Below, piece after piece: positions 57,777 to 64,000 of a stretch of DNA of 64,000 nt. Both the position numbers and the translations under genes were made by a program. The notes beneath the pieces were generated by a model. That model was not told the origin of the DNA. It saw only the letters and a program-made list of their open reading frames with translations, and did not search any database. The stretch's first letter is position 1, and each line of letters starts with the position of its first letter. The DNA comes from Hydractinia symbiolongicarpus (taxonomy: Eukaryota > Cnidaria > Hydrozoa > Anthoathecata > Hydractiniidae), in contig NC_079876.1 in NCBI RefSeq assembly GCF_029227915.1, positions 35,881,828-35,945,827 on the forward strand, read 5' to 3'.

Positions 57777-58046
57777 TCACTTAGGTCTCTTGTCGTTATA
57801 ACGTTTTTGACATTTCAGATACGCCTCCCTGTTGTTCACCCTCCACCTTGAACAGTATCCATACCATTCCCGCTTGGTATCCGGATCGATGGTGTAGGAT
57901 GGGTCGAGATCATTCTTCTCAATCACCTCAACCAGTTTAGCCTTTCTCATTCCATAAATATACTTCACCCCACGAGCTTTAGCAACCTCTTGCAACTCTC
58001 GCAGTTTCATCAATTTGTAGTCCGGTGTGGTATTCATGTCCGACAT
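57777..58046 (-). CDS. SAP-domain protein 1
   Basis: 89 residues. LMKLRELQEVAKARGVKYI followed by GMRKAKLVEVIEKND is a SAP-like helix-extended-helix motif of the DNA-binding kind. The C-terminal half is basic and aromatic (REWYGYCSRW, AYLKCQKRYNDKRPK). Paralogue at 60151-60420. Likely a nuclear or virion DNA-binding protein of the element; the exact role is unknown. It is divergent from the integrase gene across about 100 bases. Confidence 0.85.
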   Translation of the reverse strand: MSDMNTTPDYKLMKLRELQEVAKARGVKYIYGMRKAKLVEVIEKNDLDPSYTIDPDTKREWYGYCSRWRVNNREAYLKCQKRYNDKRPK

Positions 58047-58076
58047 ATTATGGCATATACATATACATGTAAAAAC

Positions 58077-58100
58077 TTTTAAGCACTTTTATCGTACCAC
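58077..58100 (-). promoter_or_regulatory. Promoter of SAP gene 1, group 2
   Basis: Minus strand TGTGGTACGATAAAAGTGCTTAAA, about 35 bases before the ATG. Repeated nearly exactly at 60450-60473. It keeps the ACGAT..TTAAA outline of the group 1 promoters. Confidence 0.6.
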
Positions 58101-58145
58101 ATCATAACAAAAAAGGAGATAAATAAAGGTGTGCATAAATAAAAC

Positions 58146-58763
58146 ATGTCAAACTCTAAACTTCAAGAGACTTACTATCAACCTCAAAATTTATGGAAAG
58201 GACAAAAGGCTGTTCAGAGCTTAAGAGGATTCGGTTTCAGGCCAAAGGAGATTAGGAAGTGGCTATCAAAACAAGCATTTTGGCAAGTACATTTACCCGC
58301 TCCAAAACATGTTGAAAGACCAAATTATGAAGTTACCACCCCTAATGATTTACATCAATTCGATTTATTGTACATGCCCGGTGACATACTGTATGGTAAT
58401 AAATATAAGTACATTTTGTCGGGAATCGATGCTGCTTCCAGATACAAGGTAGCCCGACCTTTGAGGACTAAGAAAGCCAAAGAGGTTGCCGCTATGATTG
58501 AGGACATCTACAAGGCAGGACCATTAACTTATCCAAAAACTTTCCAATGTGATAACGGTTCAGAATTCAAAGCAGATGTGACAAAGCTGTTGGAGAAGCA
58601 TAAGGTTGAAATTAAAAGGGCGACTACAAAATATAAGCATACGCACACAGCTTTTGTTGAGGCGTTGAACAAGATACTTGCCGAAAATTTATTCAAAATA
58701 CAAGATGCTCAAGAACTGAATGATTCGGAAAAGGTATCATCTACATGGGTTAAGCATCTGTAA
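58146..58763 (+). CDS. int: Polinton integrase (catalytic part)
   Basis: 205 residues before an in-frame TAA at 58761. The rve core shows the D-D-E residues: Asp in LHQFDLLYM, Asp in FQCDNGSEF and Glu in TAFVEALNK, plus SGIDAASRY. It inserts the element by strand transfer. N-terminal residues 1-45 are a helical segment without an obvious HHCC zinc finger. The reading frame continues beyond the stop for another 122 codons (next entry). The stop is one C-to-T step from a Gln codon, so this copy is probably disabled unless the stop is read through. Confidence 0.92.
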   Translation: MSNSKLQETYYQPQNLWKGQKAVQSLRGFGFRPKEIRKWLSKQAFWQVHLPAPKHVERPNYEVTTPNDLHQFDLLYMPGDILYGNKYKYILSGIDAASRYKVARPLRTKKAKEVAAMIEDIYKAGPLTYPKTFQCDNGSEFKADVTKLLEKHKVEIKRATTKYKHTHTAFVEALNKILAENLFKIQDAQELNDSEKVSSTWVKHL

Positions 58764-59129
58764 AAACTGATTGATAGGCTAAACGATACAAAGACGCAGA
58801 TGATTGATATGAAGCCAAAAGATGCTATTATAATGAAAGAGGTGCCTCTGGTTAATCAAGAGAGCTATCCACCTGAAGTAGAATTACCTAAGGATGGCCT
58901 GTATAGATATCTACTACAACCTGGTGAAGAGCATGATGATGGGCGGAGACGGGCAACCGATAGAATATGGTCGAAAAACACATATAGATTGCGTGAGGTA
59001 ATAGCGCAACCTGGTAACCGTGTAATGTACTATGTTCAAGACGGACCCGGACGGGCTTTTGTAAAAGAGGAATTGATGTTAATACCTGAAGATACAGATT
59101 TACCTCCTGATTATGTGCAAGGTTGGTGA
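58764..59129 (+). pseudogene. Integrase C-terminal part beyond the stop
   Basis: In-frame continuation of the integrase. It has helical LIDRLNDTKTQMI then a strand-rich module (RIWSKNTYRLREVIAQ, RVMYYVQDGPGRAFVKEEL), as in the SH3/chromo-like C-terminus of Polinton integrases. Its only internal ATG (58801) could start a separate product, but normal separate expression is not expected. Confidence 0.75.
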
Positions 59130-59142
59130 AAAGGGGGGCGAT

Positions 59143-59167
59143 ATCTTTACCTGTTTCTGGTAAAGAT
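59143..59167 (+). terminator. 3'-end stem-loop of the integrase gene
   Basis: Nine-bp perfect arms ATCTTTACC / GGTAAAGAT with a 7-base loop, starting 13 bases after the integrase stop codon. Confidence 0.6.
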
Positions 59168-59248
59168 GATGCCGGGGATCGCGCAGGGTGGTCGGCAGAT
59201 AGGGCCGCTATGGCTCAGTCTTGGGTATCCATCGGCACCTCGAGGATT

Positions 59249-59274
59249 TTTGTTACTCGGATCCGAGTAACAAA
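59249..59274 (-). terminator. 3'-end palindrome of the RING gene
   Basis: A perfect 26-base palindrome with arms TTTGTTACTCGGA. It is 16 bases beyond the RING gene stop, followed on the minus strand by CCTCGAGGTGCCGATGGATACCC, related to the motif after the other stem-loops. Confidence 0.7.
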
Positions 59275-59290
59275 GGCCGGGAATATGTGT

Positions 59291-60015
59291 TCAATATTGT
59301 CTAATGACAAAATCTATTGGTGCTCGACACATGGGACAATTATCTTCCCCCTTTTCCAATTTATATGCGCACGATAAACAGCAGCAGCAATGCCCTGTTC
59401 TACCATGAACAAAGGTTGCGCTCTTTCTTTTAGAAAGACAAATTATGCATTTGTCATCGTCCTCTAGGTCATCATCGTCATCACTAAAAAATCACGATCA
59501 ATCGGCGCTCTTGTCCTCGTTATCCTCATCATACTCCTCGTCGTCCTCTTCTTATCTTCCTCGTACTCCTCATACTCCTCTTCCTCTTCATCCTCATCAT
59601 CCTCATCAACGTCGTACTCCTCGTACTCTTCATCCTTATCATCCTCATCAACGTCGTACTCCTCGTACTCTTCGTCCTCATGACTCGGTACCATGGCGAC
59701 CGCATATACGCGCGCTTCTATTATGGGAGCTCCATAGTATCCGAGTCCGACTCCTCCATTACGTAAGACACTTCGAGCTCTTACGTGTTCTATAATATCA
59801 TCATAGGAGTCATGATCAGAGTCCGGACCGATCCCCTCAAAGTCATCATATTGTAGTTCCAATATTTCGACCATGGTCAGTAATTCTTCGCAACAAGATC
59901 TGCTGAATGTGGAATTCAGGCATGGGTCTATTGTGCGGCCGAATTTTTCGTCCGCCCAGGAGCCGAATCTTTCGAGGAACTGTCGGTTTTCGTCATCTGT
60001 AAATCTCGACGTCAT
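59291..60015 (-). pseudogene. MDM2-like RING-finger protein with acidic domain, broken
   Basis: The first frame (59464-60015) gives an N-terminal domain starting MTSRFTDDENRQFLERF, then a long Asp/Glu/Tyr tract built of repeats (EEYEEYDVDEDD). A second frame (59291-59470) gives more acidic residues and a C-terminal RING: CIIC, then VHGRTGHCCCCLSCAYKL, then CPMCRAPI, ending QY. The Cys/His pattern and the HG-TGH..CC..CA spacing match the MDM2/MDMX subclass of RING E3 ubiquitin ligases. A frameshift within the acidic repeats and two TGA codons near 59488-59496 separate the parts. If functional in other copies, it would attach ubiquitin to host or element proteins. Group 1 promoter and 3' palindrome are present. 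Confidence 0.75.
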
Positions 60016-60072
60016 GCTTGGATATGATATACGATATAGGAATCTTTAACCCAATTTTTATAGATCGTATTT
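60016..60072 (-). promoter_or_regulatory. Promoter of the RING gene, group 1
   Basis: Minus strand: ACGATCTATAAAAATTGGGTTAAAG, then ATTCCTATATCGTATATCATA, then GCATGAC. It shares every block with the polB and short-ORF promoters. Confidence 0.65.
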
Positions 60073-60116
60073 GAGGTTAGCGATCCGCACGCCATGGATA
60101 TCTCCACCCACCGATA

Positions 60117-60140
60117 TTTGTTACCCGTCCGAGTAACAAA
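60117..60140 (-). terminator. 3'-end stem-loop of SAP gene 2
   Basis: Arms TTTGTTAC / GTAACAAA with an inner CG/CG, 10 bases past the stop, followed by GGTGGAGATATCCATGG (60092-60110). Confidence 0.6.
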
Positions 60141-60150
60141 ATGCGCACAA

Positions 60151-60420
60151 TCACTTAGATCTCTTGTCGTTATAACGTTTTTGACATTTCAGGTACGCCT
60201 CCCTGTTTTTCTCCCTCCAGCCGGTATAGTATCCATACCATTCCCGCTTGGTATCCAGATCTATAGTGTATGACGAATCCAGATCATTCTTCTCAATCAC
60301 CTCAATCAGCTTGGCCTTTTTCATCGCACAAATATACTTCACCCCACGGGCTTTGGCAATCTCTCGCAACTCTCGCAGTTTCATCAATTTATAGTCTGGT
60401 GTGGTATTCATGTCCGACAT
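60151..60420 (-). CDS. SAP-domain protein 2
   Basis: 89 residues from the ATG matching the start of its paralogue at 57777-58046; an in-frame ATG five codons upstream also exists. SAP motif LMKLRELREIAKARGVKYI plus AMKKAKLIEVIEKND. It differs from the paralogue at roughly 15 positions. Gene, promoter and 3' stem-loop were duplicated as one cassette. Confidence 0.85.
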   Translation of the reverse strand: MSDMNTTPDYKLMKLRELREIAKARGVKYICAMKKAKLIEVIEKNDLDSSYTIDLDTKREWYGYYTGWREKNREAYLKCQKRYNDKRSK

Positions 60421-60449
60421 ATTATGCATATACATGTACGGCTAAAAAC

Positions 60450-60473
60450 TTTAAGCACTTTTATCGTACCACA
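60450..60473 (-). promoter_or_regulatory. Promoter of SAP gene 2, group 2
   Basis: Minus strand GTGGTACGATAAAAGTGCTTAAAG, a near-exact copy of the element before SAP gene 1. Confidence 0.6.
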
Positions 60474-60506
60474 CGAAATATGCGAGCGGTGTACATGCGC
60501 ACATCA

Positions 60507-61094
60507 CTAACCTTGATTTACGGTCCTTCTGAGGCTTTGAACCTGGTCCATTAGACTTTTTTCAAACTGGTTGCGAGTTTCGCTCTCCATCTTTCTGTCG
60601 GTTTTCGTCATCTTGTCCAGAGCTTCGTAGTATATACCGCTCAGGGTTTGAAATTCAATGTGACTAATTTCGTCATTATTCAGAGCCCGCGAGACGGAGT
60701 TTTCAAACACGGCGATGGCGGACGTCGCAACATCATATAATTTCATGACCTTGTCAAGTTTGCTCCGATATCTTTTAATCAGGGCCATGACGGATCCCGT
60801 GAAAATGGTTCCCGACAGTGCTACGGCTCCCAATCCGACGGAAGCGGGGATTCCGATGAGCGTAGCACCGGTCACCACCGAACCTATGCCCGAAGCGACG
60901 GTTAGGGCCGTGGCGCTGGCATTTAAAAGCACCAGTCTGTGTAGCGTCTTGTTATATTTCTCATATTTTGTATTGAACTTATCACGTAATTTTCTAAGCT
61001 CCCCAAGTTGAGAGTTCACAGTATTAGTATTAAACTTGTCCTGCTCGCTCGAATACTCGGGAGCCGTGGGTAGCTTCGGATAAATCTCTGCCAT
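60507..61094 (-). CDS. Polinton membrane protein 1
   Basis: 195 residues. An N-terminal Pro/Tyr-rich stretch (YPKLPTAPEY) precedes a helical segment (LGELRKLRDKF). Two hydrophobic spans lie in ~55-105 (ASATALTVASGIGSVVTGAT and IPASVGLGAVALSGTIFTGS), then a charged helical C-terminus. It is likely inserted in a membrane as a hairpin. A diverged paralogue lies next to it (61122-61602). Probably a structural or entry-associated virion protein by location; no family name is certain. Confidence 0.75.
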   Translation of the reverse strand: MAEIYPKLPTAPEYSSEQDKFNTNTVNSQLGELRKLRDKFNTKYEKYNKTLHRLVLLNASATALTVASGIGSVVTGATLIGIPASVGLGAVALSGTIFTGSVMALIKRYRSKLDKVMKLYDVATSAIAVFENSVSRALNNDEISHIEFQTLSGIYYEALDKMTKTDRKMESETRNQFEKSLMDQVQSLRRTVNQG

Positions 61095-61112
61095 TGTGTG
61101 GTTACTACAAAG

Positions 61113-61133
61113 AAAAAAACTTTACTCTAAATA
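61113..61133 (-). promoter_or_regulatory. Promoter-like element, group 3
   Basis: Minus strand TTATTTAGAGTAAAGTTTTTT, about 20 bases before the ATG. It overlaps the end of the next gene. Shared with 61616-61640. Confidence 0.55.
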
Positions 61134-61602
61134 ACCTATATCCAGTTTATCCAGATCCTTGAGAGTTCTATGATACGTATCACACAAATTCTCAAAATCG
61201 GCTCTACATTGTGTGCCAGAGTAGCGTTTTATCGAAAACATCGATGGCATTTTGTACAACGCGATATGCGGCTCTTAATTTGATAAGTTTCTCCCGATAT
61301 GTCCTAACATATTGGGCGGTAACCGCATAGGAAGCCGAGCCCAATAGACACATACCCGAATTCCGCATGTAATTTCCATGGGTACCGCCCAAATTTCTAA
61401 TAATGGTCACCGCGGTCGCTATCGAGCCGGTAATTGCTGCGGTTCCGGATAATCCCTCCAGAATCGACCATATGATCAGAGATCCTCCGTGTTCGTGTGT
61501 CCTGTCTTGGAACTTGCCTCGTAATTTCACCAGCTCCTCAAGTTGGGAATTGGATATATCCGTTTTAAACACTTCTTCTCTGGTACTAGAACTCTCTGCC
61601 AT
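61122..61602 (-). pseudogene. Polinton membrane protein 2, frameshifted
   Basis: The open frame 61204-61602 (132 residues, MAESSSTREEVFKTD start) has hydrophobic spans around 45-70 and 85-95, and the motif LVKLRGKF like its neighbour at 60507-61094. It stops early. From about 61215 the homologous-looking continuation (CRADFENLCDTYHRTLKDLD) is in another frame, ending at 61122. A one-base indel near 61205-61220 explains this. Presumed function as for its paralogue. Confidence 0.65.
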
Positions 61603-61615
61603 TTCTATTATATTA

Positions 61616-61640
61616 GGAAAAAACTATCCTCTAAATAAAT
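61616..61640. promoter_or_regulatory. Divergent promoter-like element, group 3
   Basis: Minus strand TATTTAGAGGATAGTTTTTTCC precedes the membrane protein 2 ATG; the same 44-base gap also serves the plus-strand gene at 61647. Confidence 0.5.
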
Positions 61641-61646
61641 AAAATA

Positions 61647-62897
61647 ATGGCGGACATTGATATTGATCCGTTTGGTGACCATGGTCAACCCGACGAGGGT
61701 ACCGATGACTCCACACCTCTGGTACCGAGGGAGCGCACGCGTGTGCAGATACACACACCTGATGAGGAGACATCATTCGGCGGAGGAACCTCTCTGCGCT
61801 CCAGAGTTACTAGTGAGCGGGTTAAATCGCTCTATGAGAAGCTATTAACTATATATCCAAACGAGAACCCGAGCGTGATACATACCGATCTGTTTGAGAC
61901 TCGCGATGGCGAATTATACTACAAGGATGATAACAGACCGCTGACACATGGCGGATCTCTAAGGTCTACCGGTACCATTGCGGATCTATTGGGCAAGAAA
62001 AGGCTGCGCAATTTGGGGTTCGATATACCGAAAGGTAGTATAACCCCCCGACAGGCCGCTAGGCTAAACAAAATAGAAGAGAGACTACCGTCACCGGATA
62101 AAATAGAGAATGCGACGGATATAGAATTAGAAACCATGTCCGGGGAGGTGGTGAACAGTGCCGAGGATCTGGTCTCGCTGGTCGATGATAGTACACTGAA
62201 AGCCGAATATCCGGCCGGTGATATTCGCGGATTGGATAGTTCGGTGCAGCGGATCCGCGGGAGTCTCCAACTCTCGACCGCCAAAAAGGTAGATGTTGAG
62301 AACAAGATACATAAGGAACAAATGAAGTTGAAGGAGTTGGAAGATCCGTCATACACGGATGAACAGAGGGAGCAGGTGGCCGAGAGGTTGGAAAAGCTAA
62401 ACGATGAGTTGGAGGCCCACCAGTCTGCCATCAATATCCTCAAGGGCGAACTTAACACCCAGATAAAAAGCATAAAGGAGACAATCGCCAAGGTACTTAG
62501 CAAAGATACTACATTGGGTGAAAAGATACGAACGCTATTCCGTGAACAGGGTATCACCGTTGTCAGTGTACTAACGGCATTCGGGATGGTTATCGGACTT
62601 TTGGTTGAAACTTTGACACCCGGAGGTGAGGGGTCATCCACCGGTAATACAAAAAATCATGAAAAAACCGAAGGTGGTGCGAGGGAATGGATAAAGAACA
62701 AGCTGAGTGCGCTAGGATCTCTCCTGGGTAGATTAGCCGGTGCCGCAGCCGCATCACTACCGGGTATAATTGGATCCATCGTATCATGGATCCTAAATAG
62801 AGCAAAGGAAGCCGTCGGTTGGTTGAGTCAAAACCTGTGGGCTTTGATAGTTGGAATCGGAGGTCTGATATACACCTACATGGTTACAAAGCGTTAG
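61647..62897 (+). CDS. Polinton coiled-coil membrane protein
   Basis: 416 residues. Acidic start (MADIDIDPFGDHGQPDEGTDD), a globular middle, and a long coiled coil at ~200-305 (KIHKEQMKLKELEDPS, EQVAERLEKLNDELEAHQSA). Hydrophobic spans are at ~313-333 (VVSVLTAFGMVIGLLVETL), ~360-385 (LAGAAAASLPGIIGSIVSWI) and the C-terminus (LWALIVGIGGLIYTYMV). Coiled coil plus several hydrophobic segments suggests a virion membrane or fusion-associated protein, but this is inference. The ATG follows the divergent 44-base gap and the gene is convergent with 62953-63378. Confidence 0.8.
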   Translation: MADIDIDPFGDHGQPDEGTDDSTPLVPRERTRVQIHTPDEETSFGGGTSLRSRVTSERVKSLYEKLLTIYPNENPSVIHTDLFETRDGELYYKDDNRPLTHGGSLRSTGTIADLLGKKRLRNLGFDIPKGSITPRQAARLNKIEERLPSPDKIENATDIELETMSGEVVNSAEDLVSLVDDSTLKAEYPAGDIRGLDSSVQRIRGSLQLSTAKKVDVENKIHKEQMKLKELEDPSYTDEQREQVAERLEKLNDELEAHQSAINILKGELNTQIKSIKETIAKVLSKDTTLGEKIRTLFREQGITVVSVLTAFGMVIGLLVETLTPGGEGSSTGNTKNHEKTEGGAREWIKNKLSALGSLLGRLAGAAAASLPGIIGSIVSWILNRAKEAVGWLSQNLWALIVGIGGLIYTYMVTKR

Positions 62898-62910
62898 CGG
62901 ATCTGGAATA

Positions 62911-62935
62911 TATGTTACATGACACATGTAACATA
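62911..62935. terminator. Stem-loop between convergent genes
   Basis: Eleven-bp perfect arms TATGTTACATG / CATGTAACATA, 3-base loop, centred in the 55-base gap between the stops of two converging genes, so it can serve both. Confidence 0.65.
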
Positions 62936-62952
62936 ATACCCGCGGCATGGTA

Positions 62953-63378
62953 CTATTTTTCGAAATACCACACGGCACCCCCGACACCGATCATGCTTAG
63001 CGCGATAAATGCCAATTCCCGTTCATGCTGGCCGTTGCTGGGTGTATAAAAGTCGCTCAATACGGGCCTGCGCGGAATATCTGTGAGAGGTGATCCTCCA
63101 AATACTTTTTTATATTCGCGCATCGCGTCATCCAGCTCCGTGAATTTCCCCTCGGCCTTCTTCTCAAGTCTGAGCTGCTTATTGATAAAGTCAACCCTCT
63201 CTTGTCTTTTACGTTGCCATATAACCTGAGCCTTCTGCAGTTGTTCTATGGCTAGATCATGCCGCTTCCGTTCCTTATCTATCCTATCCTTTGATAAACT
63301 TGAAAAGAGGTAGCTTGATCCGGTGAAGGCCAAAGCGTTCGCGAAGGCACCTCCCAACATCATTGCAATTGAAGCCAT
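62953..63378 (-). CDS. Conserved Polinton protein: TM, coiled coil, TM
   Basis: 141 residues. Hydrophobic N-terminus (MASIAMMLGGAFANALAF), a charged helix at ~30-95 (RHDLAIEQLQKAQVIWQRKR, LRLEKKAEGKFTELDD), PVLSDFYTPSNGQ, and a C-terminal hydrophobic segment (LAFIALSMIGVGGAVWYF). I recognise the layout as a recurring small Polinton protein, but without a settled function; virion-associated by context. Confidence 0.8.
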   Translation of the reverse strand: MASIAMMLGGAFANALAFTGSSYLFSSLSKDRIDKERKRHDLAIEQLQKAQVIWQRKRQERVDFINKQLRLEKKAEGKFTELDDAMREYKKVFGGSPLTDIPRRPVLSDFYTPSNGQHERELAFIALSMIGVGGAVWYFEK

Positions 63379-63387
63379 GTTTATATA
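63379..63387 (-). promoter_or_regulatory. TATATAAAC element, group 4
   Basis: Minus strand TATATAAAC directly before ATGG. The same string precedes the ATG at 63779. Such closeness leaves almost no leader. Confidence 0.5.
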
Positions 63388-63408
63388 ATCCGGTATAATA
63401 TAGTGGCG

Positions 63409-63552
63409 TTATTTTAATACGATAGCTTCGGAGTCCATGACATCAGAGTCGTCTATGACCTCGGTATCGATGTATTCCACCTTGGGTAAAATCCTCTCAA
63501 CTTTCTTGCGCTGGCATAAAACCCAGACCAACCATTCCAGTATTCGCAACAT
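63409..63552 (-). CDS. Small membrane-type protein
   Basis: 47 residues with a hydrophobic N-terminus (MLRILEWLVWVLCQRKK) and an acidic tail (DTEVIDDSDVMDSEAIV). Its ATG overlaps the stop of the upstream gene by one base (TAATG), a tight coupling typical of compact elements. No family recognised. Confidence 0.6.
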   Translation of the reverse strand: MLRILEWLVWVLCQRKKVERILPKVEYIDTEVIDDSDVMDSEAIVLK

Positions 63553-63779
63553 TATATATTTATAGTTTCGGGTATAATTTTCTGCTTAACTAGATATTCT
63601 CTTGTCATTTCACTTGCGGCGACTATGGCTACAAGCTTTCCGGTATCTTCCAGGTCAAACTTCTGAATTGAGGGTGGTGTCATTTTTAATACCTTTTTCC
63701 CGAGCATTGAATAGCCCACAGCGAAAACGCATACGACCGATGCCTTATAAATATCGTTGACTATACTTTTCTTATCCAT
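63552..63779 (-). CDS. Small membrane-associated Polinton protein
   Basis: 75 residues. One hydrophobic span (ASVVCVFAVGYSMLG), a second weaker helix (LVAIVAASEMTREYLV). It starts at ATGG right after TATATAAAC. Its stop overlaps the next ORF by one base. Virion or membrane role inferred from neighbours only. Confidence 0.7.
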   Translation of the reverse strand: MDKKSIVNDIYKASVVCVFAVGYSMLGKKVLKMTPPSIQKFDLEDTGKLVAIVAASEMTREYLVKQKIIPETINI

Positions 63780-63788
63780 GTTTATATA
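63780..63788 (-). promoter_or_regulatory. TATATAAAC element, group 4
   Basis: Minus strand TATATAAAC abutting ATGG, as at 63379-63387. Confidence 0.5.
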
Positions 63789-63798
63789 CTTCGAGATT

Positions 63799-63816
63799 AT
63801 AATATCGCGATATTAT
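63799..63816. repeat. 18-bp perfect palindrome
   Basis: ATAATATCGCGATATTAT lies 5 bases past the stop of the partial gene and 20 before the next ATG, so it may be both a 3'-end stem-loop and an operator-like site. Confidence 0.5.
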
Positions 63817-63820
63817 CCCT

Positions 63821-64000
63821 TTATTCCATTTCAAGTTTACTTATTCTCATAGTTTTTTTATTACCCGAGTTACTTGGTGGGGTACCCTTCACCTTAATAT
63901 TTTTGTCCTTATTTTTATAGACGAAATAAGCACCAATTAAGACAAGTACTATCACCCCACCACCACCCATTATTGTGTAGTTCACTCCGCCGTGTTTGGG
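63821..64000 (-). CDS. Membrane protein, C-terminal 59 residues (partial)
   Basis: Open to the right edge. A Gly-rich hydrophobic span (GGGGVIVLVLIGAYFVY) is followed by a basic, Lys/Asn-rich tail. It resembles the end of a type I membrane protein or a small membrane-anchored virion protein. The start is outside the window. Confidence 0.65.
   Translation of the reverse strand, partial: PKHGGVNYTIMGGGGVIVLVLIGAYFVYKNKDKNIKVKGTPPSNSGNKKTMRISKLEME

Larger units (their letters stand above)
52600..64000. mobile_element. Polinton (Maverick) DNA transposon, left part
   Basis: Recognised by protein-primed DNA polymerase B plus retrovirus-like integrase plus a set of small membrane or coiled-coil proteins, with compact gene spacing and higher GC than the flanks. 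Polintons are virus-like elements of 15-20 kb or more with long inverted ends and 6-base target duplications. Packaging ATPase, protease and capsid genes are not seen here and should lie right of 64000. Several genes are broken (integrase, RING gene, one membrane protein), while polB is intact. Confidence 0.93.

Noticed and set aside
59445-59795. Ser-rich plus-strand protein
   Set aside because: Antisense of the Asp/Glu repeat tract of the RING gene.
61919-62641. 240-codon minus-strand frame
   Set aside because: Antisense of the 416-residue coiled-coil protein; no domain and no promoter.

Overview
This is eukaryotic, AT-rich nuclear DNA, most likely from a cnidarian and probably a hydrozoan. 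The evidence is long introns and intergenic stretches, consensus GT/AG splice sites, tRNA-derived SINEs, tandem rolling-circle-like repeats, a large HEPN/NB-ARC/TPR receptor-type gene of the kind expanded in cnidarians, and a Polinton (Maverick) element. The taxon is inferred; there is no rRNA or organelle marker.

Layout. Bases 1-4.7 kb hold one minus-strand gene for a secreted His/Gly-rich repeat protein, with a signal-peptide exon and a candidate 12-base micro-exon. Bases 4.7-15 kb are gene-poor, with two tRNA-derived SINEs and a 206-base foldback MITE. Bases 15.0-36.85 kb are a head-to-tail segmental duplication of about 11 kb. Each copy carries one intact intronless-looking minus-strand gene of 968 codons (HEPN, NB-ARC, TPR) whose proteins differ at 7 positions. 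The copies differ by four indels of about 0.2-1.2 kb, one of them a SINE insertion. Bases 24-43 kb hold tandem units of a non-autonomous repeat resembling Helentron/HINE elements, full of diverged minisatellites. Bases 43.6-49.6 kb carry a plus-strand multi-exon gene of a family I do not recognise. Its splice sites and phases are preserved, but it has several in-frame stops, one frameshift and a perfect 28-bp inverted duplication, so it looks recently dead. Bases 49.7-51.6 kb contain a SINE and a satellite of about 165 bp, and 51.8-52.6 kb is a host terminal exon (coiled coil plus a small beta-rich domain).

From about 52.6 kb to the right edge is part of a Polinton, visibly more GC-rich than its surroundings. 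It carries protein-primed DNA polymerase B, a retrovirus-like integrase split by a stop, two duplicated SAP-domain genes, a chimeric short ORF, an MDM2-like RING-finger gene (broken), and a block of small membrane or coiled-coil proteins presumed virion-associated. The packaging ATPase, protease and capsid genes expected of a Polinton are not in the window and probably lie to the right.

What stands out is the Polinton's regulatory design. Several genes end in a near-perfect stem-loop followed by a shared GGTGGGTACCC-type motif. Its genes fall into promoter groups with shared upstream sequences: a TATA plus TTAAAGAT type for polB, the RING gene and the short ORF; a GATAAAAGTGCTTAAA type for the SAP genes; a TTTAGAG..AGTTTTTT type for two membrane proteins; and TATATAAACATGG for two small proteins. 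The MDM2-type RING, the duplicated ~60-residue domain embedded in the polymerase, and the recent HEPN-NLR tandem pair are the best targets for follow-up.
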